Source of the DNA: Argyresthia goedartella
Lineage: Eukaryota; Arthropoda; Insecta; Lepidoptera; Argyresthiidae
Assembly: GCA_949825045.1 (NCBI GenBank)
Contig: OX463820.1
Coordinates: forward strand, 8,258,501 to 8,322,500
DNA: 64,000 bases
Direction: 5' to 3'
Positions 39,676-50,684 of this stretch are shown piece by piece. Each line of letters opens with the position of its first letter. The first letter of the stretch is position 1. The translations under genes were made by a program, and so were the position numbers. The notes under the pieces are model-generated. The model searched no databases. It worked only from the letters and a program-made list of their open reading frames with translations, and was not told the origin of the DNA.

Positions 39676-40625
39676 ATCGAGTTCTTCAATCCGAATACCG
39701 TCTAAAGATCTTACACGACTAAGTGCTACATAAGCTTGTCCAGCAGCAAACAGTCGCGAGCCTAGATAAATGACTGCATGATCGACTGTACAACCTTGCA
39801 TCTTGTGGACGGTCGAAGCCCAACTCAGTATTAATGGCAACATTCGTCTCTCAGCAGTTCCATAACTGTATTTCGCTGGGAACTGTATCGATATTGGTTT
39901 AATCATGTGCACACCATCTGATCCGAAATCGATACGGACTGACGGGATGTCTTCCGCGTATAGTTGGCCTCTGCGAAAATTTGGCCAGATAATTTCTGTG
40001 ATAAAACCCATATTGCCATTCACTAAACCTTTCGACACGTCAATGTTTGTCCTCAACATCACTTTAGCTCCTACGAATATTTTCAATACATTCGGAAGAC
40101 CTCCGGTTTTATTAATATCGCTAGGTATCACAGAATCTAAGTCCTTGTTACCTAGATTTCGAGTAGCATCAATGAGTTGGTCTTGTGCTTTTATTGTATA
40201 ACTAACTGTCACTTTATTCTTAAAACTCTGGAGAACTTTTTCGTTGTGTCTAGCAACCTGATCATTCGTTGGGTAAATTCTTAATGCACTCTCGATTGAG
40301 AATTCATTAGTCGCATCTGTTGAAACTTTTTCAAGTAGAATTTCAAGATGCCTAGACGTCATTTCTCCAACTCTAAGGGCGTTAAGCACATCTATAAATG
40401 TCGTGTCTCCTTGTTGACGCATATTTTGTTTAAGTTCAATCAGACCGAACTGTCGCCACAAATGTGTAGCTGGCTTCATGTGTTCTGGTTTTTGAAAAAC
40501 TTGATGTCCTCGAACAGGTGGTAACTGCATTAGATCACCAAAGAGAATCACGTTTATGCCTCCAAAACAAGCGTCCGAGGTTTTCAGCTGTCGCAAACGA
40601 GTTAAATCAATATGTAAGGGGGCGT
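39676..40625 (-). CDS. Helitron Rep-helicase, Pif1-type helicase part, 5' truncated
   Basis: The minus-strand frame is open from about 40625 and carries Pif1/RecD-type helicase motifs: ACFGGINVILFGDLMQLPP (motif II region), the LKQNMR segment, ASTVHKMQGCT and GQAYVALSRVRSLDGI (motifs V and VI). The N-terminal half with the Walker A motif and the HUH Rep nuclease are absent. Upstream sequence (40627-40990) belongs to another repeat. At 39676 the frame is cut by the BEL element and resumes at 34374. It is a relic of a rolling-circle transposon. Confidence 0.9.
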
Positions 40626-40626
40626 C

Positions 40627-40990
40627 GATACAATAATTCTTTCAATACCACATACAAACTTATGAATGCACCTGGTTACATACATGAAGTATGAAAGTAG
40701 TCGCACCAATAACTTTGTAAACAACATTTTGCTATGTATTAATCCTGGCCGTCCTAATAAGGATAATGGGAAACTGTTATCAAATTATTGCATTGTCATC
40801 GGTCCTTGATACGTATGCAAAGTTTCAAATTAATCAGACTTCTGGAAACTGGTGAAAATTAAGTTCAAAGATTCCGTTACATACATAGATAAATACATAC
40901 ATACAACCCAAGCTAATAAAAGCGTGTTAAAAAAGGACAGGGACCGTACGGTTCCGTGATCTCTAACAGTAAGATACAAATAATAATTTA
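40627..40990 (-). repeat. fragment of the GGGTTCCGTACC repeat, inverted
   Basis: TTCTTTCAATACCACATAC and AATAACTTTGTAAACAACAT are the reverse complements of blocks inside 58948-59363 and 52095-52505. It abuts the broken 5' end of the Helitron helicase. Confidence 0.55.
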
Positions 40991-41646
40991 TTTCAGATAA
41001 ACAAATCAATAGATTGTCAGTAAGGGCTTAGACTATGTTAGTAAGATGGTATGGTATTTCATTAATTTGTGGGGAAGTAGTAGACACCTTCTCCACGATT
41101 ATTAAGCAGAACTAAGAAGCGAAGCTAAGCAATAGGTAGGTAATCATGATGTTCAAGCCTGGAGTGGTATTATTTACAGTTTTGATGAATGAAAGTTATA
41201 TTAAAAATAGATCGAAAGTACGTAAGTAATTACACAGCGAGTTTAGTAAGCGAGTACAGTACATGTTACGAGCAAGGCAGATTCACGACTGGCGCAACAA
41301 ACCGGACGGTCTTCGACTCTCCGGCAGTCCGGGCGTCGCAAGTGGAATGTGCGGTGGAGAGGTGCATCTTAGGCTCTGGACCAAGTTAAGAGCGTGTTGA
41401 TTTTGAGTCTTATGGTCTGGTCCAAGTTACGAGCGTGTTGATTTTGAGTCCACTACATATTCCACCACTTCGAGTATTCTTTTCTTCACTCGAAGTAAAG
41501 GTGGTGGTGTTGCTGACTGTACTTGGTACACAATGACAGCGTCATGACAATTACATGACGATTACGGTCAACTTTAAATATCCAATATTTGGCGGGCTTA
41601 AGTCTTCAGTCTATCTATGGAGACGTTAACTCTTTAGGCTTGTTTT
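40991..41646. other. no gene; one short tandem duplication
   Basis: TCTGGACCAAGTTAAGAGCG at about 41373 recurs as TCTGGTCCAAGTTACGAGCG about 40 bp later, each followed by TGTTGATTTTGAGTC. Nothing else is supported. Confidence 0.5.
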
Positions 41647-41981
41647 GACGACTGGTTTATCCTAGCGGGTAGTGACCCTACCTACGAAGCTGACGGTCCT
41701 GGGTTCGAATCCCGGTGAGGGCAGATATTTGTGTGATGAGCATGTATATTTGTTTCTTAGTCTTGGATGTCTTCTATGTATTTACTTAAATATTTATCTC
41801 TATTAAATATATCGTTGTCTAGTAATAGGTACTAGACAACGATATATTTAATAGAGATAAATACTTAAGTAAATACATAGAAGAATTGTGTTATGGAACA
41901 CAAGCCTTTTTGAGCTTACTGTGGCCCTTATTCGATTTGTGTAGGATTGTCCCGTAATATTTATTATTATTAATATTATTT
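41647..41981 (+). mobile_element. SINE family 1 with self-inverted tail
   Basis: The head has GGTTCGAATCC (B box near 41700) and matches the other family-1 copies. The tail carries 54-bp arms (41771-41824 and 41830-41883) that pair with one mismatch around a 5-nt spacer. After the hairpin the normal tail resumes with GTGGCCCTTATTCGATTTG and ends AT-rich. The inverted segment is absent from the sister copies at 52827 and 53884. Confidence 0.8.
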
Positions 41982-42310
41982 GTTGACTATGGTGAAGTAC
42001 TTTGGTATTCTCTCGATGACTTAGTAAGGTCCAGCATATGGAGGTTCCAGCCAGCCACGAACATGATCTTGTACAGTTTCTTCGCCATCTGACAGATTTA
42101 GCAGGTCCTAAAATGCTAACATACTTTTTAATATTATTGTGGTCTAGCTTTTACCACAAAATATACACACTATTTGAGCTTTACAGCTGGAACAACCAAT
42201 CGAAAAGCTGGGTGAGCTGGCTGACAAGATCCATGAAATTGCTGCGATGAATGAATTGAATAGCAGTGGCAACCTCTTCCTTGTCGATCAATGGACCTTG
42301 GACACAAACA

Positions 42311-42552
42311 TCCAACTAATATTATAAATGTGAAAGTAGCGATGTTAAGATGTTTGGATGTTTGTGTGTTTGTGCCTCAATCACGCTAAAACGGCTGAAC
42401 GGATTTGAATGAAATTTACCACAGAGATAGTTTATGAGCTAGATTAACAAATAAGATACTTTTTGTCCGACTGCAACAGAGGGAGGGTAATGTTATCTCG
42501 GTAAATGATAATTCCTAGGAACAAGCAGATGATGTTGCGGGCATCAGCTAGT
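42311..42552 (+). mobile_element. non-autonomous Helitron, full-length copy
   Basis: It begins TCCAACTAATATTATAAATG and ends GCATCAGCTAGT, with the CTAGT 3' end expected of insect Helitrons. The interior includes AAACGGCTGAACGGATTTG. It has no coding capacity. Confidence 0.75.
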
Positions 42553-42771
42553 TTATTATGAATGTGAAAGTAGCGATGTTTGTGTGTTTGTGCCTCAATC
42601 ACGTTAAAACGGCTGCACGGATTTGAATGAAATTTCACACAGAGATAGTTTATGAGCTAGATTAACATATAGAAAACTTTTAACCGATTGAACCAGAAGG
42701 AGGATAACGTTATCTCGTTAAATGATAATTCCTATAGGAATACGCAGATGAAGTTGCGGGCACCAGCTAGT
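42553..42771 (+). mobile_element. non-autonomous Helitron, tandem second copy
   Basis: It follows the first copy directly, lacks the first few terminal bases, and ends CACCAGCTAGT. The head-to-tail arrangement is a known feature of rolling-circle elements. Confidence 0.7.
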
Positions 42772-43889
42772 ATTGAAATAAAGTTCATAACAGCTCATTC
42801 ACTGCAACAGCCATGTTGTATACCTATTATATTATTTTGAATATCTATTTTTTACCGCAAGAACCATATCAAATATTATTTTTTCATCCTAATAAATAAC
42901 TTGTACATTTTAGCAAGTTTTTGGTAAAAACATCAATTAATTATTTTTTTCTTCATTAGTTCCCCATTTGACGTATGTTTTTTCCAACACACAGATTAAA
43001 GCAAAGGCATGTCTTCATAACATGTATTTGTTCGGGATTTGTAAAGGGTCTCCTAGAGGAATAGCGTTTCAATTTTACCGAATTTGGCGTAACCCAGAGT
43101 CATATAAGAAGAGCGTCGAACTGTACAAATCGATTTAGTATACATTTTTTGCAATAATGTCCCTATACTACTCCCACGACACCTCCCAACATCCTGTACA
43201 TGTATATCCAAGCTACATTATCCGAGAAAACAAGCCAAGTTTTCTGGTGAGCTATCCGAGAGAGAGTTCTAACAAGATATATAGAGTTAACTTGTGCGGT
43301 TCTTCGTGATAAAACTATATTTCTTGGCGTTTACTCCCGTTGTAATTTTACATGAGGCGTCGGTGGCGAAATTAATTTTTAAATGGTGTAAAATTACTTT
43401 TACAAAAACATTTTTTGAGGAAAATTAGGAGCTGGATTGTCCAAACGGATGTTTAAGAATAGTGGTGGAACAATCAAATTGATATTTTGTGACCAGATTC
43501 AATAATTATATAGAATTTTTGTTGATTCAGCTTTTTTTTTTTTTCAAAATAGCGGAGTTAAGGGGTCGAAAATATGCAAAAATTAACAGTCCAAACTACG
43601 AAACGTATTTTAACATATGAGGTGTCGCTGGAATTGTAAAGACCGTGAAATTGACGTAGGCTATAAATTAATTGAAAAATGTCAATAAATTGGATTTTAG
43701 ATCGGAAAATGTGGTTTACAAAGTTACTTTAAAGTAACTTACGTTTCACGTTTCATACTCCATTGCAGGTGCATTCATAATTACTTTCGTAACTAGGTGC
43801 ATTAATAAGTTTTTATGTGGTATTGAAATAAAATTCAGCGCGCGAGGTCAACAGCTGACAGAGCCTAGCTGTATGTGTTGTTGTACGAC
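42772..43889. other. repeat fragments, no gene
   Basis: 42776-42880 resembles 17310-17440 (AAGTTCATAACAGCTC and CGCAAGAACCATATCAA). 43700-43850 resembles an inner part of the GGGTTCCGTACC repeat. The rest is AT-rich and unassigned. Confidence 0.4.
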
Positions 43890-44085
43890 CTCTGTGCCGC
43901 TATAGATGTTGCTCTGCCTACCATGCGAGAGGTCCCGGGTTCGATGCCTGGCTGGGGATAAAAAAACCGGGGCTTGGATGTTTATATATGTGTGATGTCG
44001 CTGTTTCTGGTTCCCAAGACACAGGGTATTCTAGTGTGGGGCCAGAGGAAATGAATGTGTTGTATAAATATTTATGTTTAGGTTA
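43890..44085 (+). mobile_element. SINE family 2, plus strand
   Basis: TGCTCTGCCTACCATGCGAG followed by the B box GGTTCGATGCC and the tail GGCTTGGATGTTTATATATG to CTAGTGTGGGGCCAG. It is the plus-strand counterpart of 30440-30617. Confidence 0.75.
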
Positions 44086-44359
44086 TGTTGACGGAAAACG
44101 GTGAGTTGAAAAGGAAAGTCTTCACAAAATAAATGGCCCGGTGGCCCAAACTCAATTCAACCTTATTACGTCAGTGACACGGACGCTGTCACCGGGCCTT
44201 TTATTTTTTGAAAACTGTACCTCTATTTTAGGTAATCCAGAGCAACATTTTGAGAAAATATGTTTAATTCTGTTTCACATGGGTCAATAACGGTCGTTTA
44301 AACTAGCATAGAAGCAAAACAATCAACTGTCGTAACAGTGTATCTATCTTCTATCTTCT

Positions 44360-44656
44360 ACAAGGGGGTGTAGCTCCTGCACCTGGCCCACTTGAGCGGG
44401 GCCTTTGTGCATGTCCCCTTCGCCTGCACATCTACTTCAGCCATCCAACTCCTGCACCAGCTGGAGACTCCTTCTCCAGCTGGTGCAGGCCTGGGTGTTC
44501 TAGGAGCTCGTGGATGTTTGTTGTGTCACCTAGGATAGCCATCCTGGTTTCTGTTGTGGATGGACATGTCAGTAGCATGTGCTCTACTGTTTCATCCACT
44601 TCCCTGCACCCCCGCAGAGTGTATTTTAGATTTGCCCCAGTTTCAGTACCAGGCAT
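44360..44656 (-). pseudogene. C-terminal fragment of a LINE pol (minus strand) with hairpin
   Basis: A 74-codon frame at 44432-44656 reads LRGCREVDETVEHMLLTCP, the Cys/His pattern found at the end of several LINE pol proteins. It contains a 16-bp-arm perfect hairpin at 44452-44467 / 44473-44488 (CTGCACCAGCTGGAGA). The remainder of the LINE is absent. The clade is not determined. Confidence 0.4.
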
Positions 44657-44699
44657 GTATTCAAAGTCTAAACCCGCCGATCATTTTTCATACCAAGTT

Positions 44700-45261
44700 G
44701 AGCAGAATGATCAATAAGCAAGCAAGCGGCTCGCAGTCGGAGAGACTTAGAAAAAAAGTTGGCATATTCCAAGTGTTTGCGTTACTTTTCATTGTTTTAG
44801 CATAATCCCTCTTTGGAACTATGCGGCGGGTAAAAACTCGTTCCTTCTTATATTCCGTTGTGTTAAAATGCCTCCTTTCGCCGGGACTCCAGTTTACTCC
44901 TTGATTTCGGCCAATCAGAGTATCTAGATTGGCAGGCTACATAGACGATAAATTTAACGCTATCGTGAATTTGACTCTAAATGGGATTTCATCTGAATTC
45001 TTTATTTTTTTATGCGAAAAGTTATAAAATAAATGCTAAACTTGCCCTTTTACTATGCTTTCTTTGCGTTTATTTTATGAATTTCAAGACTTTTAATAAT
45101 GTCTATGTGAATCGGAAGTGCAGAGTTTTATTTTCTGACTGTCTGTTATGTTCTGCTGTTTTGTATATGTCGCAGTTAGTTGATTAAATCAGACACTTAA
45201 CTAACTCTCTAGACCGTTAATTAAATGCCGACATTTAACCAAGTCACTAAAATTCCATCAG
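44700..45261. other. no recognisable feature
   Basis: AT-rich sequence up to the LINE tail at 45262. Short frames are not supported. Confidence 0.4.
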
Positions 45262-45506
45262 ACAAGTCAAAGTCAAAGTACTTTATTACTGTAGATATTT
45301 ACATATACTTAGCAAACGTCGATTTTGATTGGACCACTGTGGGAGAAGAAGGGCGTAGAAACTACCACAGATTGATTTTTAGATCTCTTTTAAAAATATG
45401 TGGTTGTGCTTAACTATTACAAATATGAAAAAATTAATTATTATGATTAATAAGCAGGAATAAATAATTACAAAAATATTAACAGCAAGGCCTGTGTTGA
45501 TCTAGA

Positions 45507-46201
45507 TTAACCCCATGCAGTCCTGTCATTTAAGTAATCTTGAACATTGTAATATCCCTTTTTTGACAAAGTCGCTTTAACATGCTTTTTAAATTGCTCA
45601 AATGGCAATTTCAAAATCTCCAGAGGTATCTTATTATAGTGGAGAATACACTGACCCTTGAAAGAATTGCTAACCTTCGCGAGTCTAAATCGGGGCGCAC
45701 ACAGTCTGTGATTATTTCTTAGGTTAACATTACAGCTATCGCTAAGTTTGGAAAATATTGTAAGGTTCTTGCGTACATACATTATATTTTCGAAATAAAT
45801 TGACTAGCTATTGTTAGTATGTCAATTTCTTTAAAAAGCTCTCTTAAGGAGTCTGTTCGTTTTAAATTATAAATTGCTCGAATAGCTCTTTTCTGTAAAA
45901 TAAAAATAGTTTGAATATCCGCTGCTTTCCCCCACAACAAGATACCACAGGACATCACACTATGAAAGTAACTAAAATATACTAGCCTAGAAGTAGCCAC
46001 ATCCGTGCTTTGTCTGATGTTCCTAACAGCGTAAGCCGCAGAACTTAATTTACCAGCCAATTTATCTATGTGGGGTCCCCACTGCAATTTGCTATCAATG
46101 GTTATTCCAAGAAACTTCGTATCATTTACTAATTCTAACGTGCTGTTGTCTAACACTAAACTGTTCTCAACTTGACATTTGGAAGTGAGAATTTGATACA
46201 C
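45507..46201 (-). pseudogene. LINE pol thumb and C-terminus, two frames
   Basis: 46201-45782 holds FLGITIDSKLQWGPHIDKL and ADIQTIFILQKRAIRAIYN. 45782-45507 holds NLRNNHRLCAPRFRLAK and ends YNVQDYLNDRTAWG. The same ending is present in the copies at 50685-51400 and 59395-59875, so this is the family's true C-terminus. Confidence 0.75.
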
Positions 46202-46872
46202 TTGGTTTTACCAGCGTTTAACAATAAATAATTAACTGTGAACCAATTCAAGGTTAAAGACAATACACCATTAACATCATCAAAATCTGCTTTTTGTCTT
46301 TCAATTTTGAAGGCCATTGAAGTATCATCAGCAAATAACACTATGTCAGTTAATTTCTCCACCATGAAAGGCAGATCGTTAATATATACCAGGAACAAGA
46401 AAGGACCTAATATGGAACCTTGTGGAACGCCAATTTTTACACCCGATCCATCAGATTTAACGCCGTTAACTTCTGCCTTTTGAATTCTATTGCTTAGGTA
46501 TGATCTTAGTAGTTCCAACGCTTTATTTCGAACTCCGTAATGATTTAATTTAATTAATAGCGTATTATGATCAACACAATCAAACGCCTTCGACAGTTCG
46601 CAAAACACTCCGATAGCATCCTGTGCGGCCTCCCATGCAGAATAAATATGAGATATAAGGGTAATACCTGCATCCGTAGTCGATTTATCCCTAGTGAAAC
46701 CGTATTGTTTGGCGTGGAGTTGTTTGGTACGGTTGAAGTGTGAGAGCATTTGATTGAGTATAATCTTTTCAAATATTTTACTTAGTGTTGGAAGAACAGA
46801 TATTGGTCTGAAATTTGAAGGATCACCCTTATCTCCCAACTTGAACAGAGGTATCAGTTTACTGTGTTTCAT
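46156..46872 (-). pseudogene. LINE reverse transcriptase domain, catalytic Asp replaced
   Basis: The frame shows NFRPISVLPTLSKIFEK, KQYGFTRDKSTTDAG, KAFDCVDHNTLLIKLN, GVPQGSILGPFLFLVYIND and the active-site FADD. In motif A the residue expected to be the first catalytic Asp reads Glu (VFCELSKAFD instead of the usual D-L-S-KAFD). That would impair polymerase activity. The N- and C-terminal parts lie in other frames. Confidence 0.8.
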
Positions 46873-47412
46873 GAGATCTGGGAAAGCCCCATCGTCAACA
46901 CATTTATTGAATATATAAGCTAAATGTGGGGCTATAACTAGAATTACTGAACCAATGACTTTGACGGATATACCCCACAGGTCTTCCGTAATTTTTTAAG
47001 TTAAGTAATTTAAATGTTTTGACAATTTCCTGGGGATATACATGATGAAATTTTAAAAATACCTTACTGACGCTCGTGTTATTTTTTAATAAAGTCTCTG
47101 CTTCATATGGAGATGAATTTAGACGATCTGTTGTGAGTAGGGGTATACATTGGTGAAGAATGTTTCAAAAGCTCGAGCAACATCATCGCTGGATTTAACA
47201 ACATCATCACCTATCTTTAGGCAGAAATCATTGTCCCTTGGTATAACTTTGCCAGTTTCACGGTTTATTATTTGCCAAACTGTTTTCATTCTATTATTTG
47301 AATTGTGAATTTTTCTATTAATGTGTAAAGTTTTTGCAGTCCTACAAACCAACTTGAAAGGTTTGGAATATTTTTTAACATAGTCATGAATTTTTCGATC
47401 AAAGTTATAGGT

Positions 47413-48358
47413 TTATTGATCATAAAGGTCATACAAGATAACTCTACTTCTACGAATTCCAAACGTTGCCCAGTCATTAAATTTCGATTTACCGTTGTAG
47501 TCACTGACTTTCTTTAATTTAAAAACTTTATTGAATTCTGTCTGAATAATGTTGAAGAAGTCTGAGCAGATTTTGTTTGGGTTCTGTTCATTAAAATCCG
47601 GTACTGGCAAATTTATATCTAAGTTTTTCGTATATGTCTCTAGTCTATGGGATGTAATAGGCCTATAAAATGATGGACCAGTCTTATCCTTAATAGCAAT
47701 TGGGAATGAAACTGTTTGACCACTGTGATCGGAAGGTAAGAAGTAAATTACACTTTTACTTGTGAATGCACAGTCACAAAAAACGTTATCTAAGCAAATT
47801 TGGCTGGTAAGTGTAAATCTAGTTGACTCTAAAAATACATGAAATAAGTTTAACGATTTGAATAAAGTTATTAATCGTTGTTTCATTGTTGTTCCCACAA
47901 GCAAATCTACATTAAGATCGCCACAAATAATTAACTTTTTTCTGTTATACATAGTTTAGAGAGGGCTTCCTCCATAATTTTCTCAAATATTTCGAAATTG
48001 CCATGGCCTTTTTCATCCCTCGGTGGCCTGTAGACACAAACAATAATATGGCTATCCAACTCAACACAGGATACCTCTATTTGTCTTTCAACAATAAGTG
48101 CAAGAATATCTTTGCGTTGTTTCACCTAAATATTATTTTACACTAAGATTAAAGAACCACCTCTATCAGCAGTCTTTCTATTGTAAAAACTGACAATTTT
48201 GTAATTATTTATGTTAAAAGACATCATATTTTCCTTCAACCAGTGTTCTGTAACACAAATAATATCAATGTCAGAATTTTTTATAAATAATTCTAATACA
48301 AGTTCTTTTCCAGGTAGCCCCTGGATGTTTTGATGGGCAATATTTAACTGGGGCCCCC
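47413..48358 (-). pseudogene. LINE endonuclease, in three frames
   Basis: Pieces at 48358-48138 (AHQNIQGLPGKELVLELF, CVTEHWL), 48125-47931 (HIIVCVYRPPR) and 47952-47413 (ICGDLNVDLL, LDNVF, LPSDHSGQ) give the standard EEP endonuclease order with catalytic Asp/Asn and the terminal SDH motif. Frame changes fall at about 48130 and 47940. Confidence 0.75.
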
Positions 48359-48425
48359 ACCGGGATTCGAACCCGGGACCCTTGGCTTCGGAGGCAGGGT
48401 CACTGCCGACTCGGCTGTTCTGGAT
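48345..48425 (-). mobile_element. SINE family 1 head directly upstream of the LINE
   Basis: The minus strand reads CCGAGTCGGCAGTGACCCTG, then GGTTCGAATCC (B box). It continues without a SINE tail into the LINE endonuclease frame. The head matches the 15717 copy. Either a SINE was truncated by the LINE, or the two were joined in one RNA. Confidence 0.65.
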
Positions 48426-48429
48426 GTCA

Positions 48430-48595
48430 AATCTCGTGTAGCTCATTATTTGTTGCCATAGAGGGCAACAGAAATACACATTGTGGTAAAAGTCTCTACC
48501 TAATACGGTTCATGAGATACAGCCCGCCGATGGACGGATAGCGGGGCTTGGTAATAGGATCCCGTTTGGCACCCTTCGGGTTGGGATCCTAAAAC
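48430..48595 (+). repeat. GGTACGGAACCC repeat, right half
   Basis: ATTATTTGTTGCCATAGAGG, GAGATACAGCCCG and the degenerate end CACCCTTCGGGTTGGGATCC match the right half of 58948-59363. Confidence 0.6.
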
Positions 48596-48599
48596 CTCA

Positions 48600-49540
48600 A
48601 AGCCAAATTACACGGTGTTGATACCTCGCCAGGCGCAAAACGTTCCTGCGACTATCCCTCGGCCTGCACGTGACTCTGATGTAAGTAGGAGTTACTTAGT
48701 AAGGTAAGTCGACAGCAAGCGGCTGCGGTCCGATCTTGTTTGCTTAATGCATCGAATGCGAGCTCTGAATAAAAACCAGCGGGACTACTTGCAAATAGTT
48801 GTGGATGAGGTTACTCCAATTATACACTTGATTTATGCATGTAACAGGCCAGTTATTATAAAAGATCCTCCACGGGGAAAATACCTACGCCATAGGCAGT
48901 CATGTCAAGCGGTTTTGGGTGAACGGGGTCCAGTGGTTACATAAAAGTAAATAAAACGCACCGATCGTAACGAGCTCCATACAAGTAAATTAAAAGCCTC
49001 GTACGCAACCAGTTACTTAGAACGAAATCTACTAGTACCTATAGTGAAGTCACTTTTAAAAAAAGAAGGTATCGGAAATTTTCTTGCCGTTTTTTCTTAA
49101 CCCCGAGGCCCACCTTCCGAAACGGTGTAGTCTTTTTTTTATTGAAAAAAATTTACTTGTAGTTATAATTATAATTTTGACGTTGAAAAAGATAATTAAT
49201 GTTCCAAAACTCCGGTTCTATAGACGGCTGAAGGGATTTAAACACAAATATTTTCTAAAAGTGGGCACCACTATATAATGCTGCCACGTATGCGAAAAGG
49301 CGTGACGCTTTGTTTGTTGTTTGTCATAATTTACCAAGTTAAAAGCTTAAAAAAACCGACTTCATATTCAAGCCCTAATTCTTCTCCCCCGGTCGGGATG
49401 CGAATGAAGTCTATGTAAATGAAAAGTCCTCATAAAATGTTTGCTGACGGTTTCAAAAACCAAACCGTCAACTGTGTATATATTTTTTGTTTTCGTGAAT
49501 TTTTTTAAAAGCGCTGAATCAATCTTGATACAATTTATAT
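48600..49540. other. no gene; one SINE tail fragment
   Basis: 49250-49320 matches the tail of the 19137 SINE (AAAGTGGGCACCACTATA, AAAAGGCGTGACGCTT). The rest has nothing I can support. Confidence 0.45.
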
Positions 49541-49559
49541 GGGACTACCTCTGAAGTAT

Positions 49560-49660
49560 GATTCAAATCCTTTCAGCCGTTTTAGCGTGATTGAGGCACA
49601 AACACACAAACATCCAAACATATAAACATCGTTACTTTCACATTTATAATAAGATTAGGT
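49560..49660 (-). mobile_element. non-autonomous Helitron fragment, minus strand
   Basis: CAGCCGTTTTAGCGTGATTG and TTTCACATTTATAATAAGAT are the reverse complement of the 5' half of 42311-42552. Confidence 0.65.
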
Positions 49661-49686
49661 AGTTGGGTATTGATATTATATATATT

Positions 49687-49902
49687 AGTAGCTGATGCCT
49701 GTGTGTTCCTAGGAATTATCATTTACTGAGATAATGTTACCCTCCTTCTGGTGGAGTCGAATAAAAAGAATCATATATGTTAATATAGCTCATAAACCAT
49801 CTCTGTGCTAATTTGATTCAAATCCGTTCAGCCGTTTTAGCGTGAAAATCCAAAATCCAAACATCATCATCACTACTTTAACTTTAATAATATTAGTTGG
49901 AT
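49687..49902 (-). mobile_element. non-autonomous Helitron, minus strand
   Basis: From AGTAGCTGATGCC to AATATTAGTTGGA it is the reverse complement of the 42311 family across its whole length, with substitutions. The CTAGT end has changed to CTACT. Confidence 0.65.
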
Positions 49903-50442
49903 TTAAATTTCTAGTGAAAAATACGCATGATTAAGATTTATTAAAAAAGATACTAAAAACGGGATTCTTTTGCAAAGATTTGCAATTTCCATATGGTATA
50001 GCTATGTTCAAACACATTAAGTGTAGTATCTACCCAGGCAACGGGATTATGTCTTCCCACTTACATTTTTCAGGGTTTTCACTGTTTTTTTCAGGAATGT
50101 GTTTGTAATGAATTATAAAGGGCGTTATTCAAAGCCTAAATCGATATGTAACACTTTATTACTTTCAGCGGTTCTTCTGAGCCTGTTTAAGTGTTAAAGC
50201 CTGACAGAACTTTTCTAAGCTTCGTATTCGCTGTCGACTCGTACAAAAGCAGGTATTTATAAACCGTGTTAACTGAAGTTGCCCACATTCTGCCCGACGA
50301 AGCTCTAAATGCGGTAAGTAACCAATACTCAGGAAATAAATTTTAATGTTTATCGGTTCTGATGCACTTGAAACGAGAAGCGACCTACAGACTATTGCAG
50401 TATGTAACACATTTTGTAGAGTAGAAATTGAAAAAAAAACTG

Positions 50443-50555
50443 GTCTTGGATGTTTATACGTGTGTTACGTCGCTGTTTCTGATTCCCACGACACTGGGTA
50501 TCCCAGTGTGGGGCCAGAAGCAATGTATGTGCCTGTATGTAAATGTTATGTTTTG
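50443..50555 (+). mobile_element. SINE family 2 tail fragment
   Basis: GGTCTTGGATGTTTATACG to CAGTGTGGGGCCAGAAGC matches the tail of the 43890 copy. The tRNA-like head is missing. Confidence 0.65.
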
Positions 50556-50684
50556 AAATGAACCGAAACTAAAACTGGTCAGGTCAAAAAGAGACCGCCA
50601 CCGTAAGTTCAAACTGGGTGGAGCTAGAGCCTATATGGCCCAGGATCGGCCATGCTGCCAAGATGTGCTGAGATCTAACTGGAT

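Larger units (their letters stand above)
45262..48358 (-). mobile_element. near-complete CR1/Jockey-like LINE, degenerate
   Basis: On the minus strand: endonuclease (48358 to about 47413, three frames), linker, RT (46872-46156), thumb and C-terminus (46201-45507), 3' UTR, and a short GACTTT-type tail at 45263-45277. Three other 3' fragments of this family are in the window (32490, 50685, 59395). At least five frame changes interrupt pol. The 5' end abuts a SINE head at 48345-48425. The exact clade (CR1/Daphne versus Jockey) is uncertain. Confidence 0.8.

Noticed and set aside
41920..41935. TGTGGCCCTTATTCG as a binding site of the pogo-like transposase
   Set aside because: It is part of the SINE tail and occurs singly, far from any pogo terminus; similarity is likely chance.
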